Shown here piece by piece: positions 12,385 through 23,651 of a DNA stretch of 64,000 nt (the stretch's first letter is position 1; each line of letters begins with the position of its first letter). Under the pieces are notes generated by a model, which worked only from the letters and a program-made list of their open reading frames with translations, made no database searches and had not been told where the DNA came from. Both the position numbers and the translations under genes were made by a program. Source of the DNA: Hyparrhenia diplandra (Eukaryota > Streptophyta > Magnoliopsida > Poales > Poaceae); NCBI GenBank assembly GCA_015847255.1, contig JADLZK010000243.1, positions 1-64,000 on the forward strand, written 5' to 3'.

Positions 12385-13439
12385 TCGATTATAGGAACGA
12401 ATAAGTTGTAGTTATAGTGTTTTTTCTTTTTGTTGGTGCTATATTACACCAATCTCGTTTATTGAATGTCATCCCTCGTATATTGGTGGCAAACACGCAC
12501 TCGACTAATATTTGTACACATTTGTGTTTTCATATTTGAAATGAAAAATATTATTTTGTTATTAATTTAATATTGATTCATGACATAATATATAAATATT
12601 TTTGTACTGAATGAATTCAAATTTAAATTAAATATCTTGGAAAAAGGAGTACACTCTGGAGGGAAAGTAGGCCAGATCATGCGCGACCGGTCGGTTCTAG
12701 GAATGTTGTGTGTCTGTTCCTCCACTGTTGTTTTTCTTTTATAAACTCCGCTAATTCACCTTTGTTTTTTCCCTTTCTCCCATCATCTTTATCTTTCATC
12801 CGTATCTTCCAATACACGGGTCCCTTTATAACTTAAGTTCTTGATTGTACTGCACTGATACATACTAGAAGTAATCGCTTTCCTTTGTCTCGAAATAAAT
12901 TAGAAGTCAGTACAGTTTCTATTTTAAGCTTCGGCTTCTCAGCAGCAAGTAACAAGAGACAGTCCATGAAGCTGTGAACGAGGCTCCACTGATGTCCCCT
13001 TGCACTTTCCGTCGGTGCACTCGGTGCGCATTGTCACTGCACCGTAGTTGTTTTTCAATTGAAATGGAAACCCGTAAAACCGAGAAAAACGTTGCTCTCA
13101 TCACAATGGTCAAAATGCACAACTAGGAGTGAAGCGAGTGGTTTAGAGTGAAGCGCGCGCACACGCCTACGCGCCTGCACGCCACCTCCTTACCAATGGC
13201 CGTGCAGTCGTGCACGGTTTGTTCCGGCGGTACTGCTGCCTGTGTTCAGTGGATGCCGATGCTTTCCGTCCCAGATGAGCTGCGCATCGGATCTTTCCTA
13301 AATAGACTGCCCCATGCGCCCATGACCGTCCCACATGCTGCGCTGCCTGCTGTCCAACCCCACCGATCTGGGAAGGCAAAGGCATTCTTGTCCCTTCCGT
13401 CAGCTCTCTCGACCTCGATGCATCTCCGTCCCGTCGTCC

Positions 13440-16400
13440 ATGCGCGCGACCGCCACGGCGGGCAGTGCCAGTGCCACCGCGCTGGCGCTGGCATCGGCCA
13501 TGAACATGAAGCAGCAGCCGCACGGCAGCGTGTTCACGCTCTTGGCGCTGCTCTCCCTCTCGCTGCTCCTCCTCCGCCTGCTCCTCCGCCTCCGCCTGGC
13601 CGCGTTCGCGACGCCCGCGCTGTCGCTCCACCTCTGGCGCGCCTTCGCCTCCGCCCCGTCCTCCTCCGTCTCCACGACGTCGACTGCTGCGCCGGCGCCA
13701 CCACGCTCCGCGTCTGGTGCCCCGCCACCCCGTCCTCAAGCCGCCGCTGCTCCTCCTCCACGGCTTCGGCGGCGACGCGCCAAGTGGACGTGGGCGCGCA
13801 ACCTCCCGCTCCTGTCCCGCCACTTCCACGTGTACGCGCCGGACCTCGTCTTCTTCGGCGCGCAGTCCCCGGTCCCGCGTCGCCGCTCCGCTCCGTGGCG
13901 TTCCAGGCCCGCTGCGCCGCCGAGGGCATGCGCCTCCTCGGCGTGCCCCGCTACGACGTCGCTGGGATCAGCTACGGCGGCTTCGTCGTCTACCGGATGG
14001 CCGCCGCCGATAAGAGAGAACGCCGTGGGCAGGCTCGTCATCATGACCACCGGCGTCGCGGCCACGCCCGAGGAGATGCAGGCGATGGCCGCGCGGGAGG
14101 ACCGAACCGTCGAGGAGGCGCTGCTGCCGAACACCGCCGAGGGCCTGCGCTTCCTCGTGCGACGCTCCATGCATCGCCCCCGCCGTGGATGCCGGACTTC
14201 GTGCTTGACGACTTCATCCAGGTTAGCGCTCCATCTCGTTCGGTGTTCTTTTTTTCCTTTTCCGTTATTATTTTTCTATCCACACAAAACCTACCATTTT
14301 TGTCACTACTCTTCTTTAGTTTTAATGTCACATCATTATTTTACTTGTACTAATTATAATAAATATACAAGTTAGTTATTCTAGTTATTGTACTTATTTA
14401 GACTGCACTAATTAAAGGGAAGTAATGCATAACTCGATGACAAAAGACTCGCAAACCAATCAAACTTGGGGAACTTCTCCCTCCGCCCCCAAATTTTCAC
14501 CTTAAATTTGACCACTTATCTAATTTTAAAAAATTTATTTAAACTTAGTTCAATGTTTAAATCATTTTTGAAGAACTTTTATTATTAACAAATCAAGCCA
14601 CAATTTTTTTAATAAAACGACTGGTCAAATTTGGTGTGTCAAGAAAAGTTAAAATCAGGACGGACCAAGTACCAAATTGGTGCATTTGCTAGAGGACATG
14701 CTATCGTTTGAAAATGCTATTTGCGCGTGTACGCATTTTCGTTGTATATACGTGCTTGCGTCTGGTACAGTGGTACTCTTGGTAGGGTCATCCTTCGGCC
14801 GGGTACATTGGCTTTCTTTCTTCTCCTTCCTCCCCGACTCTCGAGGTCATGTGTGCACAGTGCACTGAGACTGAGGTAGAGACATGCACACACGGCGCAC
14901 CACAGCTGCGTGAACTTTTGATCCATGTCATGTCGTCATGTAAACCCGCTTATGTTTTTTTTTTCCTCATTTTCTAAGAAGTTGATTAAGTTGAGTTTAT
15001 CAACTTTATAAAAAGGATAATATTAAGCTCTAATTAGAAAATGTATATTTCATAATTATTTTAATTTATGACTAAATATATGCTCATGGAGTTGAACGGT
15101 CATAATGTTTTAAGGGCTTTGGTTGGTTTTGAGGGTAGAGGCCCATGGGGTAAAAATTAGTCTCACAGCTCATGTGAAATTAATGTAGGCTATTAGAAGG
15201 CCCAATGAGGTAAAAATTATCCTAATCCTCTCTCTTTTTTAGTAATTTATAGACTAAATTACAACTAACAAGGGCCTTTCGATCTTTTGTATCGAAGCCG
15301 ATTAGAAACGTGGCCAGCGTCAACTCTGAGTAGATGACGATCTGTATGGGGGGCCCACAAAATGGGAGTAGGGGTCGAGGAATTAGTATCATCAGGTAGA
15401 TGATGATGTAACCATTTTCGTTTTTACAAGTGTATAGACAGAGATATAGAAGAGATAATAATAATAATGCTAAAGGTACTATAAACGTTAGTAGCTTTGT
15501 ATCGACAATCCTGTTATAATTTTTAAAATTGATTGATTTTTATTAGAAATGATAAAGTCGCAATCGATTGAACGAGGGAAGGTACAATAAAAAACACGCG
15601 GGTTCAGTAGATCTGGTGCGGCGTGTCACGGTCCCACGGATGCCGGCGATCTCGTCGTTCCTCTGTTCGCTGGCTCCTTACGTGGCCCCCACCCTCTGCA
15701 AAAGATTCCCTGATCCAGAACACTTTGGATGACTCGACTGCCACGTTGAGAGATGCAGAAGCCGCGCCGGACTCCTACACGAAAGAGTCGGCAGTCCGGC
15801 ATGCCCGCAGTGCAAGCGGGAGGCCAGGGCCACACGGCGGCGAACTGCGCGACACTTAGAGCGTCTTTGCGGACAGATCCAGCGGCGGACACGGACGGCT
15901 GGACAGGACGGAATAGATAGGGGTGGCGTTGGGATGGTCGTCGTCATGGTGAATCCGTTGATAGATGCATGCACAGTGCGTTCCAAGCGCCGGACGGACG
16001 ATCCCGAGCCAATGCGGCAATGCCAACCACAAGCCAGGCCCAGGGCGGAACATCAAGGCTAGCTGCAGGCTGGCTGCGTAACCAGGTCGCAATCATGTCC
16101 GCGCGAGCGCGGGTGGGCGTGGCCGGCGATAGCTTTTGCGGCGCCTGCCGTTCCGTTCGCCCTGGTATCGCAGCAAGGATCTGGATGCGGGCCTCTGCCC
16201 CGCACCCAGTGGCCCCTCTGTGCACGTGGAACGGGATACCTCGAATAATCTTCCTGATTTGACACCGCTGACATGGCCCGAAACAAGTCCATCTCCATCC
16301 GCGAATTTGTCAAGGACAGAACGTACAATACTACTACGCATGACGTTCTGTCTCGCTACAAAAGCATATATACTCCTTCTTTTTTCTACTGCCAAACCGC

Positions 16401-16948
16401 CTTTTCCACTCTTTTGGGCAGCTCATGCATGGATCAAAAAGAAGCCAGAGGGCAGAGTTGCTGCACGAAGTTTCAAGAACGGATCTGGTTTCGACCCTCC
16501 CGGTTCTTACCTGTGTTTCCGCAGCAGTTACCACATGATATCGCAGGTAATTAACATGATATCGCAGTAGTTACCACATGAACTCCCACAAAACACTTCA
16601 CCAAAAATAAAAATTCTCGACAAGCCTCTAAAGTCGCTCTTCCAGGAAACACTGATCATCTGGGAGATAAAGACCGAGTGTTCCCCGTCGATCTTGGCCA
16701 CAGGCTGCACAAAGTAAGTGTAAATCGCACAGCACTGCACTGCCCAAACCCTCTCTTTCCCCAATCCCACTTTGCTTCAGATTGTTCCACTGGCATGCAT
16801 GCAGGCTTCTGGGCGAAGATCGAGGCTAAGTTGTCAGGGACGCAGGGCACGCGCTGCAACGGGAGGTGCCGACCACGTCAACCGCTTCATCAAGTCGTTC
16901 CTCCCTGGACGAGCGAACTGGGCCAGGCGCTGGCCGGAAGTAAGATGA
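13440..16948 (+). CDS. Alpha/beta-hydrolase A (membrane-anchored, ABHD6-like)
   Basis: An alpha/beta-hydrolase-fold esterase or lipase of unknown substrate. Exon 1 (13440-~14220) encodes a hydrophobic anchor rich in leucine (VFTLLALLSLSLLLL), PLLLLHGFGGDA, HFHVYAPDLVFFGA and the nucleophile elbow GISYGGFVVYRMA, ending MPDFVLDDFIQ. Exon 2 (16422-~16512) reads LMHGSKRSQRAELLHEV, ending LPVLT. Exon 3 (16646-16713) carries the acid region, ETLIIWGDKDRVFPVDLGH, once one missing G is allowed for. Exon 4 (16805-16948) carries the catalytic histidine, VVRDAGHALQRE, and ends WPEVR. The Ser-Asp-His triad is therefore complete. Exon 1 has several indels. Alternative starts at 13335 and 13503 exist; 13440 was chosen because it leads into the anchor. 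Intron 1 is about 2.2 kb and holds a Stowaway. It is the first of three tandem paralogues and the only one with an N-terminal anchor. Confidence 0.75.
14477..14669. mobile_element. Stowaway-like MITE in intron 1 of hydrolase A
   Basis: It starts CTCCCTCCGCCCCCAAATTTTC and ends with GTTAAAATCAGGACGGACCAAG. The arms contain TTTGACCACTT and GACTGGTCAAATTTGG in inverse orientation, as in the elements at 3867 and 51944. The right terminus is degenerate. Confidence 0.55.
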
Positions 16949-19900
16949 GGCCTTTTGTCTGTCAGGCCCAGAAGCAAAGAGGCCTGCTCTGCAGATGGTT
17001 GCATTGCACACGCTGCGACGCACCGACGGCAACTGTAATTAAAGCAGCGGGCGGCAATGATCTACATGCAGACGCCACAATCATGCAGCGTTTTTGGGTA
17101 TCTTTATCTTTACTCTTTACTGCCTATAAAGAACATCGGTAAAACGCTATTTTTCGCGCTGCAAGAAAATTTTCCGCCCCTTCCGGCTCTCAAGCAAGGA
17201 TGCCAGGCCACGACCACCCCTCTCCCTCGCATGCGTTGGAAAAGGAAGCAGGCACGCCCACCCTCCCTCGCATGGGTGAAAAGGAAACAATGCTTCCCAA
17301 AAAATGTCATCCTATCATAGCGATCTTGGTTCCATAAATGCCATCCGTGTCTTCAGGAAACAAAAGGAAATCACGCACAAAAAGGGCAAAGCAAAAAAAT
17401 CATGGTAAAAAATTTCGCATCCGTGCGATCGGCGCCTCCACCTCCCCCACGCGAAGCCTAGAAGGAAAGCCCCCCCATCACCAATCACGTCGGGCGTGCT
17501 ATTTCAGAAGGAAACTAAAAATCCGGTGATCGCGGCGATCGCCCCCGGTCTCCTGCAGGCACTTCCATCCACACCCTGCCACCATCGGTCGATCTCCCGC
17601 ACCCCCTCCTCCTCTTCGTTTCGGGACACAATTCGACGGTCTCCTTTCCTGCTGCTTTTGCTGAAGGCAAATCTTCTCCCGTTCGTCCTCGCACTGCCGG
17701 GGCAAGAAGGCCAAATTGCCCTCCCCCCTGGGGACCTCGATCGCGTGCAGGACGAAGCAGGGGCTGGGGTCGCTGGTGGCTGCAGGACGTGGTGTCCCAA
17801 GACGACCTCGATTGCGTGAATCGAAGCCGTGCAGGTCGTCGTGCGGCGGCAAGGGACGTCCGGTCCGTTCAAGATCACTAATACAAACAGGTCGTCATAG
17901 CAATCCACCTCAGGTTTTTTCCTCTTCTCTTGCTTGTCTCTCCGTCTGCTAAGCGTACGGCCGCCGATGGGAACCAAACCGACGGCCCGCGGCGACCGGC
18001 CACGATTCGACCACAGCCGTAGCTGGCCCTGGCCTATATCCCGACCGGCAGCTGGATCCTGGCCAACTGCAGCTAGCCAACAGCCAGCCAAAACCCTAAA
18101 TCCAGGGCCAGGCATCTGTTGCTTTGGTCTGTGCGCATTGTTTCTTGTGTTAAAATCTCTGCTGTTAATAACACTGTAACACAGTCAAAACGAACTTCAT
18201 TCGTTTGGTGCTTGTTTTAGGAACCTTCATTCATACCACTCAAAAATACCGTAACACAGTCAACATTGTAAGATTGGCAATACAGTGTAGGACCTTTTAC
18301 AAATCTCTCTGCTGTTAATCTTATACTACTTAAAAAAACTCAAATGTCATCGTCTGCTTAGCGCTAATCGGCTTCACCCGGCGCAATTAACCCCGCCCCC
18401 GAACTAATCCCTCCCGACGCTTCCCAACCGCGCCCCAACCGCGCACCCCTCCCCTCTATCACGCGCGTTGCGCAACCGCCGCCGGCGTAGTAGGTGCAGC
18501 TCCTTCCCGTCCCGTCAGCGCAACCGCAGCTGTTCCCCACGATAACTGGCCCGGCGATCCAATGCTGCTCCCTCCCGCGTGCCCACGGCGCTCCCATCAA
18601 CCGCCCCTCACCTTCAACATCGCGCCGCCGCCAGCCACCGCCCCTCGCCCTACCCCCGACACCGCCGCCGCCCCAACAGCCTACCGCCCTACCAAAGTTG
18701 CGGAGGGAGGGCAAGGAACGTTGTCCCCGGCACCGCGAGGTCCTCCTCGCTGTGAACGCACCCCAGCCGCCCCCTTCGCCACCGACGTCGGTAACGAACG
18801 GGCTCCGTCTACTCTGTATCTGTGCTTCTACCGGGTCTACTCCGTGCAGCTACTGGGGCTTGGCCGCGTCGCTTCCCCAGCCCAAAAGGCCGCCCTCCCG
18901 ACCTGAAGACCGCCCCGCGCTGCAGCCTTACGTGCATCCCCGACGGGACAACCTCCGGCGACTCCGCTGCCGCTGACGCCTCCCACTGACCTCCTCCCCC
19001 GGCACCCTCCCGACCGGTCGCTGGTCACAGCCTGGGCGCCAAGCGACCACATCATCCGCCCGATAGGCCGCAGCGCAGCGAGGATATACTCAAAGCAAGT
19101 CCATTGAGGTGTGTTGCTTTTGTGGTCCTAACCTGCTCACCAAATTTTTGCTCAGCAATACTTTCAGAGTATACAGTTCAAATCTAGCAGGAGTCTAAAA
19201 CTCTGGAAAACTTGATCGGATACATTTTGATCCCTGAAGTTGCATTGATGCATTATTTTGTTTTCTGTGGGGGTACTAAGTCATAATCTGTAAGTCTGTA
19301 GCTAGCACTTTTGCCTATTTGTGGAGCATAACTGCACTTGGCGCTGTTAGTGATTTGTTCAGTTCGTGTCCAGATTTCTGGATACCAGATGTTTCCTTGC
19401 TTGGAAGATCTTGCTGCACTTATGCTGGCCATGCTGCTTGGGCATTTCAAACTTGCTTTTCTTTGGTATTTTGAATGTTATGTTGGCTATGCTGCTCAGG
19501 CACTTCACTATTTTACAAAGTCCTTTTGCTAAAAATAGTTTGATAGAGATGATTTTTAAATATGAAACATTGAATTGGCATGTTTACCTGATGAGAATTT
19601 TTGGTTGGGCGCAACATTTGCTTGTTCAGAAGAGAGACGTACCATTTGTGAAAGATGAACTCAGGAGACTATTGCTGAATGGCGTAAGGAGGTGGTAAAA
19701 AGGTAGAAGAAATATAATAGTAAGGTGAGACCCTTGATCTTTTGGTTCGATTCTCCACATTCAGGTAGAAGAAATATTATACATGAATTTTTTATTTTTT
19801 TCAATGAATTTACATGGTTGAATATGGGGAGCCATATAGAATACCATGGACACCCTTCGATGAAGGTAAAATAATGTCTGATTCGGGCTGCAGTTTACAA

Positions 19901-21574
19901 TGGACAAGTTTATGATGGGATTCGGATGTAATTTGGATTTGTCATATACAAACTTGGTGACAGGATTATAAATAATTTGAAGGAGCAGTTATTGTTGGGT
20001 TATGATTGGAGATATTTCCACTCAGTTCTTTTTGAGGAAACTTGTTGGGTTATGATTATACCCTGGAAACTTCATTTTCAAATATAAATAGCAAATTTCA
20101 TTAAGTATTAGTAGTCCTGGTTATTTATTGTGGATCCAGATCCGGGGAAATGAACAACCAAGGAATTTTAGTCAATGCTTCTTTTTGTTGTGTTTGTTTT
20201 AGATAAGCATGTTGGCTACCAAATCAATTTTGTCAAACCTCAAATCACATGATGGATCACATATATGCTTGACAATTTGTACAGATGCAGTTCAAAACTC
20301 AAATTTATTCACTGAAAATCTAATCTCTATTCTGCTAATGCTTCATATATGTTTGAAATGGATACGGTGCATGAAAATCTAATCGCTATTCTGCTAATGC
20401 TTCATATTATCCTTGTAGTTCTAGCAGGCTTTTTCTTATAATGCTTTGCTAAATTGAGTAATTAAATTATAGCAGTTTATTTGCACTGCTTCTCAAGAGG
20501 CTCTCGCTTCTGTTTATCGCTTGACACAGGATTCCTGTTTGACCTTCCTAGATGTGTGTTTTTTCAGCTGTTAATTCTATTCATGTCAAGGTTGTCGGAT
20601 TATTTTTTGTGGTAACCAATGATTAACGCTGATTGACTCTCTTTTTCTGATAGTTTGCTACTCTCTCTCTCTCTTTAACATTGTCGCATTGAATCTCCTC
20701 CATTCAAAAAATCAGTGTAAACTGAAACGTGTAAGTGGAGCATGCAGGTGTATGATGAGTTTCAGCTGTAGAATACTAGCCTGCAGAATATTCCATGTTT
20801 TGAAACTAAGAATGGAACATGATAGCTATTTAGGCTTGGTTGCACTCCATACTTGCACGAAGGATTTCAAATGTTTAATGTTTTACTAAGCTATTCACTT
20901 CAATTGCTCTTCATATTGAGTATTTAAAGTTGTGCCAACACAGGAACTAGAAGAAAGGCTAAGGTTTTCCTAAAACCCAGCATGTTCAGAGTAGCCGCCA
21001 TGGTCAGGAAGGCAAATAAGGGAATAGCAAATGGCGAGTTGGGGAAAGAAAATAGAAGGTACGATGATGTTACGTGAAGCTGCTTGGTGCTGAGAGTACG
21101 GCAACTAGGCACAAGAGAAAGAAGTCATGCGGCAAGGCACTGACCTTATGCACTAAAATGATTGAATGTCTCTATTGTACCTTTTGGTGGATACACTATC
21201 CTCAGATAGTTTACTACAATAGATCATCTTAGGATTATGCTAACAATGGTACAAAACCACTTGAGAGCTCGACTAGCATTATTCGATTGAGATTATGCAA
21301 AATTTGGGTTTGTCCTATGTTGGATTATTTGTAAAGATGGATTATTGGACTTCAAAATTTGAAGTATAAATGTAATGACATAATATTACATTCAAATTTC
21401 AGTTTGGTGTTCTTTTGCCCATTAATGTCTGCTAACAAAGTTACAACCAATTGTATGCTTCATAAGACTCCTTTTTTGGTCATGATTGATTTGATTTGCA
21501 TCCTGGTGGGCATGTGTGTTTCAGTTGTATTGGAATATTTTGCTCCGATTTTGCAGCATGCGGGCATTTACCTA
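16949..21574. other. Long spacer between hydrolases A and B, no supported gene
   Basis: Positions 17340-19070 are GC-rich and open in several frames but with low-complexity proline/arginine translations and no motif. Positions 19080-21570 are AT-rich and intron-like. Local direct repeats occur (GAAAATCTAATC-CTATTCTGCTAATGC near 20313 and 20375; AAATCTCTGCTGTTAAT-like near 18155 and 18301). A transcribed but non-coding locus or captured gene fragments are possible; neither can be shown here. Confidence 0.4.
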
Positions 21575-22490
21575 GTTAGTAAAAGTACGTAAGCGTAGCT
21601 CGAACTTGTTTGTTTGTACAATGAATGTTTTGTAGGAGTACAATAATAATGTTTGAAAAGTGAATTTGTGAGCTGAAATTGAGGAGACCTGTCTCTGTCT
21701 GAGTATTAGTACAAAAAGTACAGAAGCGCAGCTGAACTTGTTTGTTTGTACAATGAATGTTTTGTAGGGTACAATAATAATGTTTGAAAAGTGAATTTGT
21801 GAGCTGAAATTGGGAGACCTGTCTCTGTCTGAGTATTAGTACAAAAGTACAGAAGCGCAGCTCGAACTTGTTTGTTTGTACAATGAATGTTTTGTAGGAG
21901 CACAAGAATAATGTTTGAAAAAGTGAATTTGTGAGCTGAAATTAGGAACTGTCTGTAGAGTATTAGTACAAAAAGTATAGAAGCGTAGCTCGAACTTGTT
22001 TGTTTGTACAATGAATGTTTTGTAGGAGTACAATAATAATGTTTGAAAAAGTGAATTTGTGAGCTGGGAAATTGAAGACCTGTCTCTGTCTGAGTATTAG
22101 TACAAAAAGTACAGAAGCGTAGCTCGAACTTGTTTGTTTTGTACAATGAATGTTTTGTAGGAGTACAATAATAATGTTTGAAAAAGTGAATTTGTGAGCT
22201 GAAATTCAGAGACCTGTCTCTATCTGAGTTATTAGTACAAAAGTACAGAAGCGTAGCTCCGAACTTGTTTGTTTGTACAATGAATGTTTTATAGAGTACA
22301 ATAATGTTTGAAAAAAGTGAATTTGTGAGCTGAAATTCGGAGACCTGTCTCTGTCTGATTATCAGTACAAAAGTACAGAAGCGTAGCTCGAACTTGTTTG
22401 TTTGTACAATGAATGTTTTTGTAGGAGTACAATAATAATATCTGAAAAAAGTGAATTTGTGAGCTGAAATTCGGAGACCTGTCTCTGTCT
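21575..22490. repeat. Minisatellite: seven ~130-bp tandem units
   Basis: The block GAACTTGTTTGTTTGTACAA recurs at about 21602, 21733, 21863, 21992, 22125, 22261 and 22390, giving units of 129 to 136 bp. Each unit also holds ATGTTTGAAAAAGTGAATTT and GAGACCTGTCTCTGTCTGAG. Units differ mostly by single-base indels in short homopolymers. The minus-strand reading frames across it are by-products of the repeat and shift frame between units. Confidence 0.9.
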
Positions 22491-22499
22491 GGTGCCATG

Positions 22500-23245
22500 G
22501 CCCGTGATGCGCACACAGTCTGTCCCTGTTCTTTCTTCTGGCCCATGACGTATTTCCTAAACTGACTGTCCTTTCACAAGGTTCTTTTTCACATATAGAG
22601 CCTAATGCTCAAGCTCAATCAGTTTCTGCAAGCATATATAGAAGCCTAAATGCTCAAGCTCAAGCAATTGTGCAGCATATATAAAAGCCTAATGCTCAAG
22701 CTCAATACAATTGTGGCTGCCGTACCCGTATCTTGTTGTCCTCCTTTTACATAACATCTCCTTTTGGTGAACACGCCTCTTTCAGCAAAGAAAAAGAAAA
22801 CAAGTTTTAAACCAAGGGGAGTGCAGAAATCTTCCCGTGGCCGCCACTCACATCTGTAATACTGTGCGACATATCTGATGCGCACAGTCTGTCCCTATTC
22901 TTTTCGTCTCGCCAGTACGTATTACACTACTAAATAAACGGACTGCCCTTTTCACATGGTTCTATTCACATTCCAGAGATTCTTTTTGTGATGCTGTCAA
23001 CTGCTGATCGATGGACCGATCGCTAGTCGCTGACAGCCACTTGAAAAATACACCATAGAAACATGGAGTAATGCTTAATCAATTCTGGTCCTTGTCCTTT
23101 TTTTTACATAACATCATCCCTTTTGGTGAGCAGGCATCTCTCAAAGAAAAAAAAAAAAAAAAAGTTTAAAACAAAGGGGAGGTGCAGAAATCTTCCCGTA
23201 GCCGCCACTCTCTATCTGCAATATACTGTGTGTTCCACATATCTG
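22500..23245. repeat. Degenerate tandem duplication upstream of hydrolase B
   Basis: Two related halves lie side by side, about 22510-22880 and 22881-23245. Each starts with a CAGTCTGTCCCT-like block and contains TTTTACATAACATC, CTTTTGGTGA and GTGCAGAAATCTTCCCGT followed by GCCGCCACTC. Inside the first half, a ~47-bp block ending AATGCTCAAGCTCAA is repeated three times (about 22596-22710). The duplicated sequence ends about 400 bp before the hydrolase B start codon, so it may be promoter sequence. Confidence 0.7.
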
Positions 23246-23651
23246 GGGTGGCCACGTTTTTGAATTTATCTATCTTAGCATGGTTTTGATCTTTGAAGTA
23301 CCAAATTTGAAGTGAACCTAGGATACTTGGTTTCATTCCCTTTATATATCAAAAAGCAAAAGAAACAGTTCCACTCTTTACGATTTCATTTTTTCAATCT
23401 CATCAAAAATTGGACCACTCAACTACCTTTCCCTTGCAAATCTGCAATGCCATAGGCCATTGCGTTGCACCAACTTGTCAACCCTTCCTCCACCACCAAC
23501 CCCGCTCTCTTCTCTTTAAAGCTAACCATCGCCTCCCATTCTCTTGTCATTTGTACACTTGCCAAACTCTGGCTGCCAGTTGAAGGTAGCGGACCAGTGG
23601 TGTGGTGTAGCTCCGCTTTAGTGCCAACAACCAGAGCCAGAGGCATCAGCC

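Noticed and set aside
13167..13829. Long minus-strand frame opposite hydrolase A
   Set aside because: It is an antisense shadow of the GC-rich exon 1; its arginine/glycine-rich translation has no motif while the plus strand shows a full hydrolase.
17499..18115. Minus-strand frames of 117 and 203 codons
   Set aside because: They overlap each other in different frames, are rich in Arg/Gly/Ser and show no domain or splice pattern.
18494..18976. 160-codon plus-strand frame
   Set aside because: Low-complexity proline-, serine- and arginine-rich translation in a GC-rich block, with overlapping open frames on both strands and no domain.
21575..22490. Regularly spaced repeats resembling a CRISPR array
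   Set aside because: The whole ~130-bp unit is repeated, with no unique spacers, and the genome is a plant's.
21576..22546. Series of minus-strand frames with repeated peptides
   Set aside because: They arise from the 130-bp tandem repeat and change frame between units, so they are not a repeat protein.
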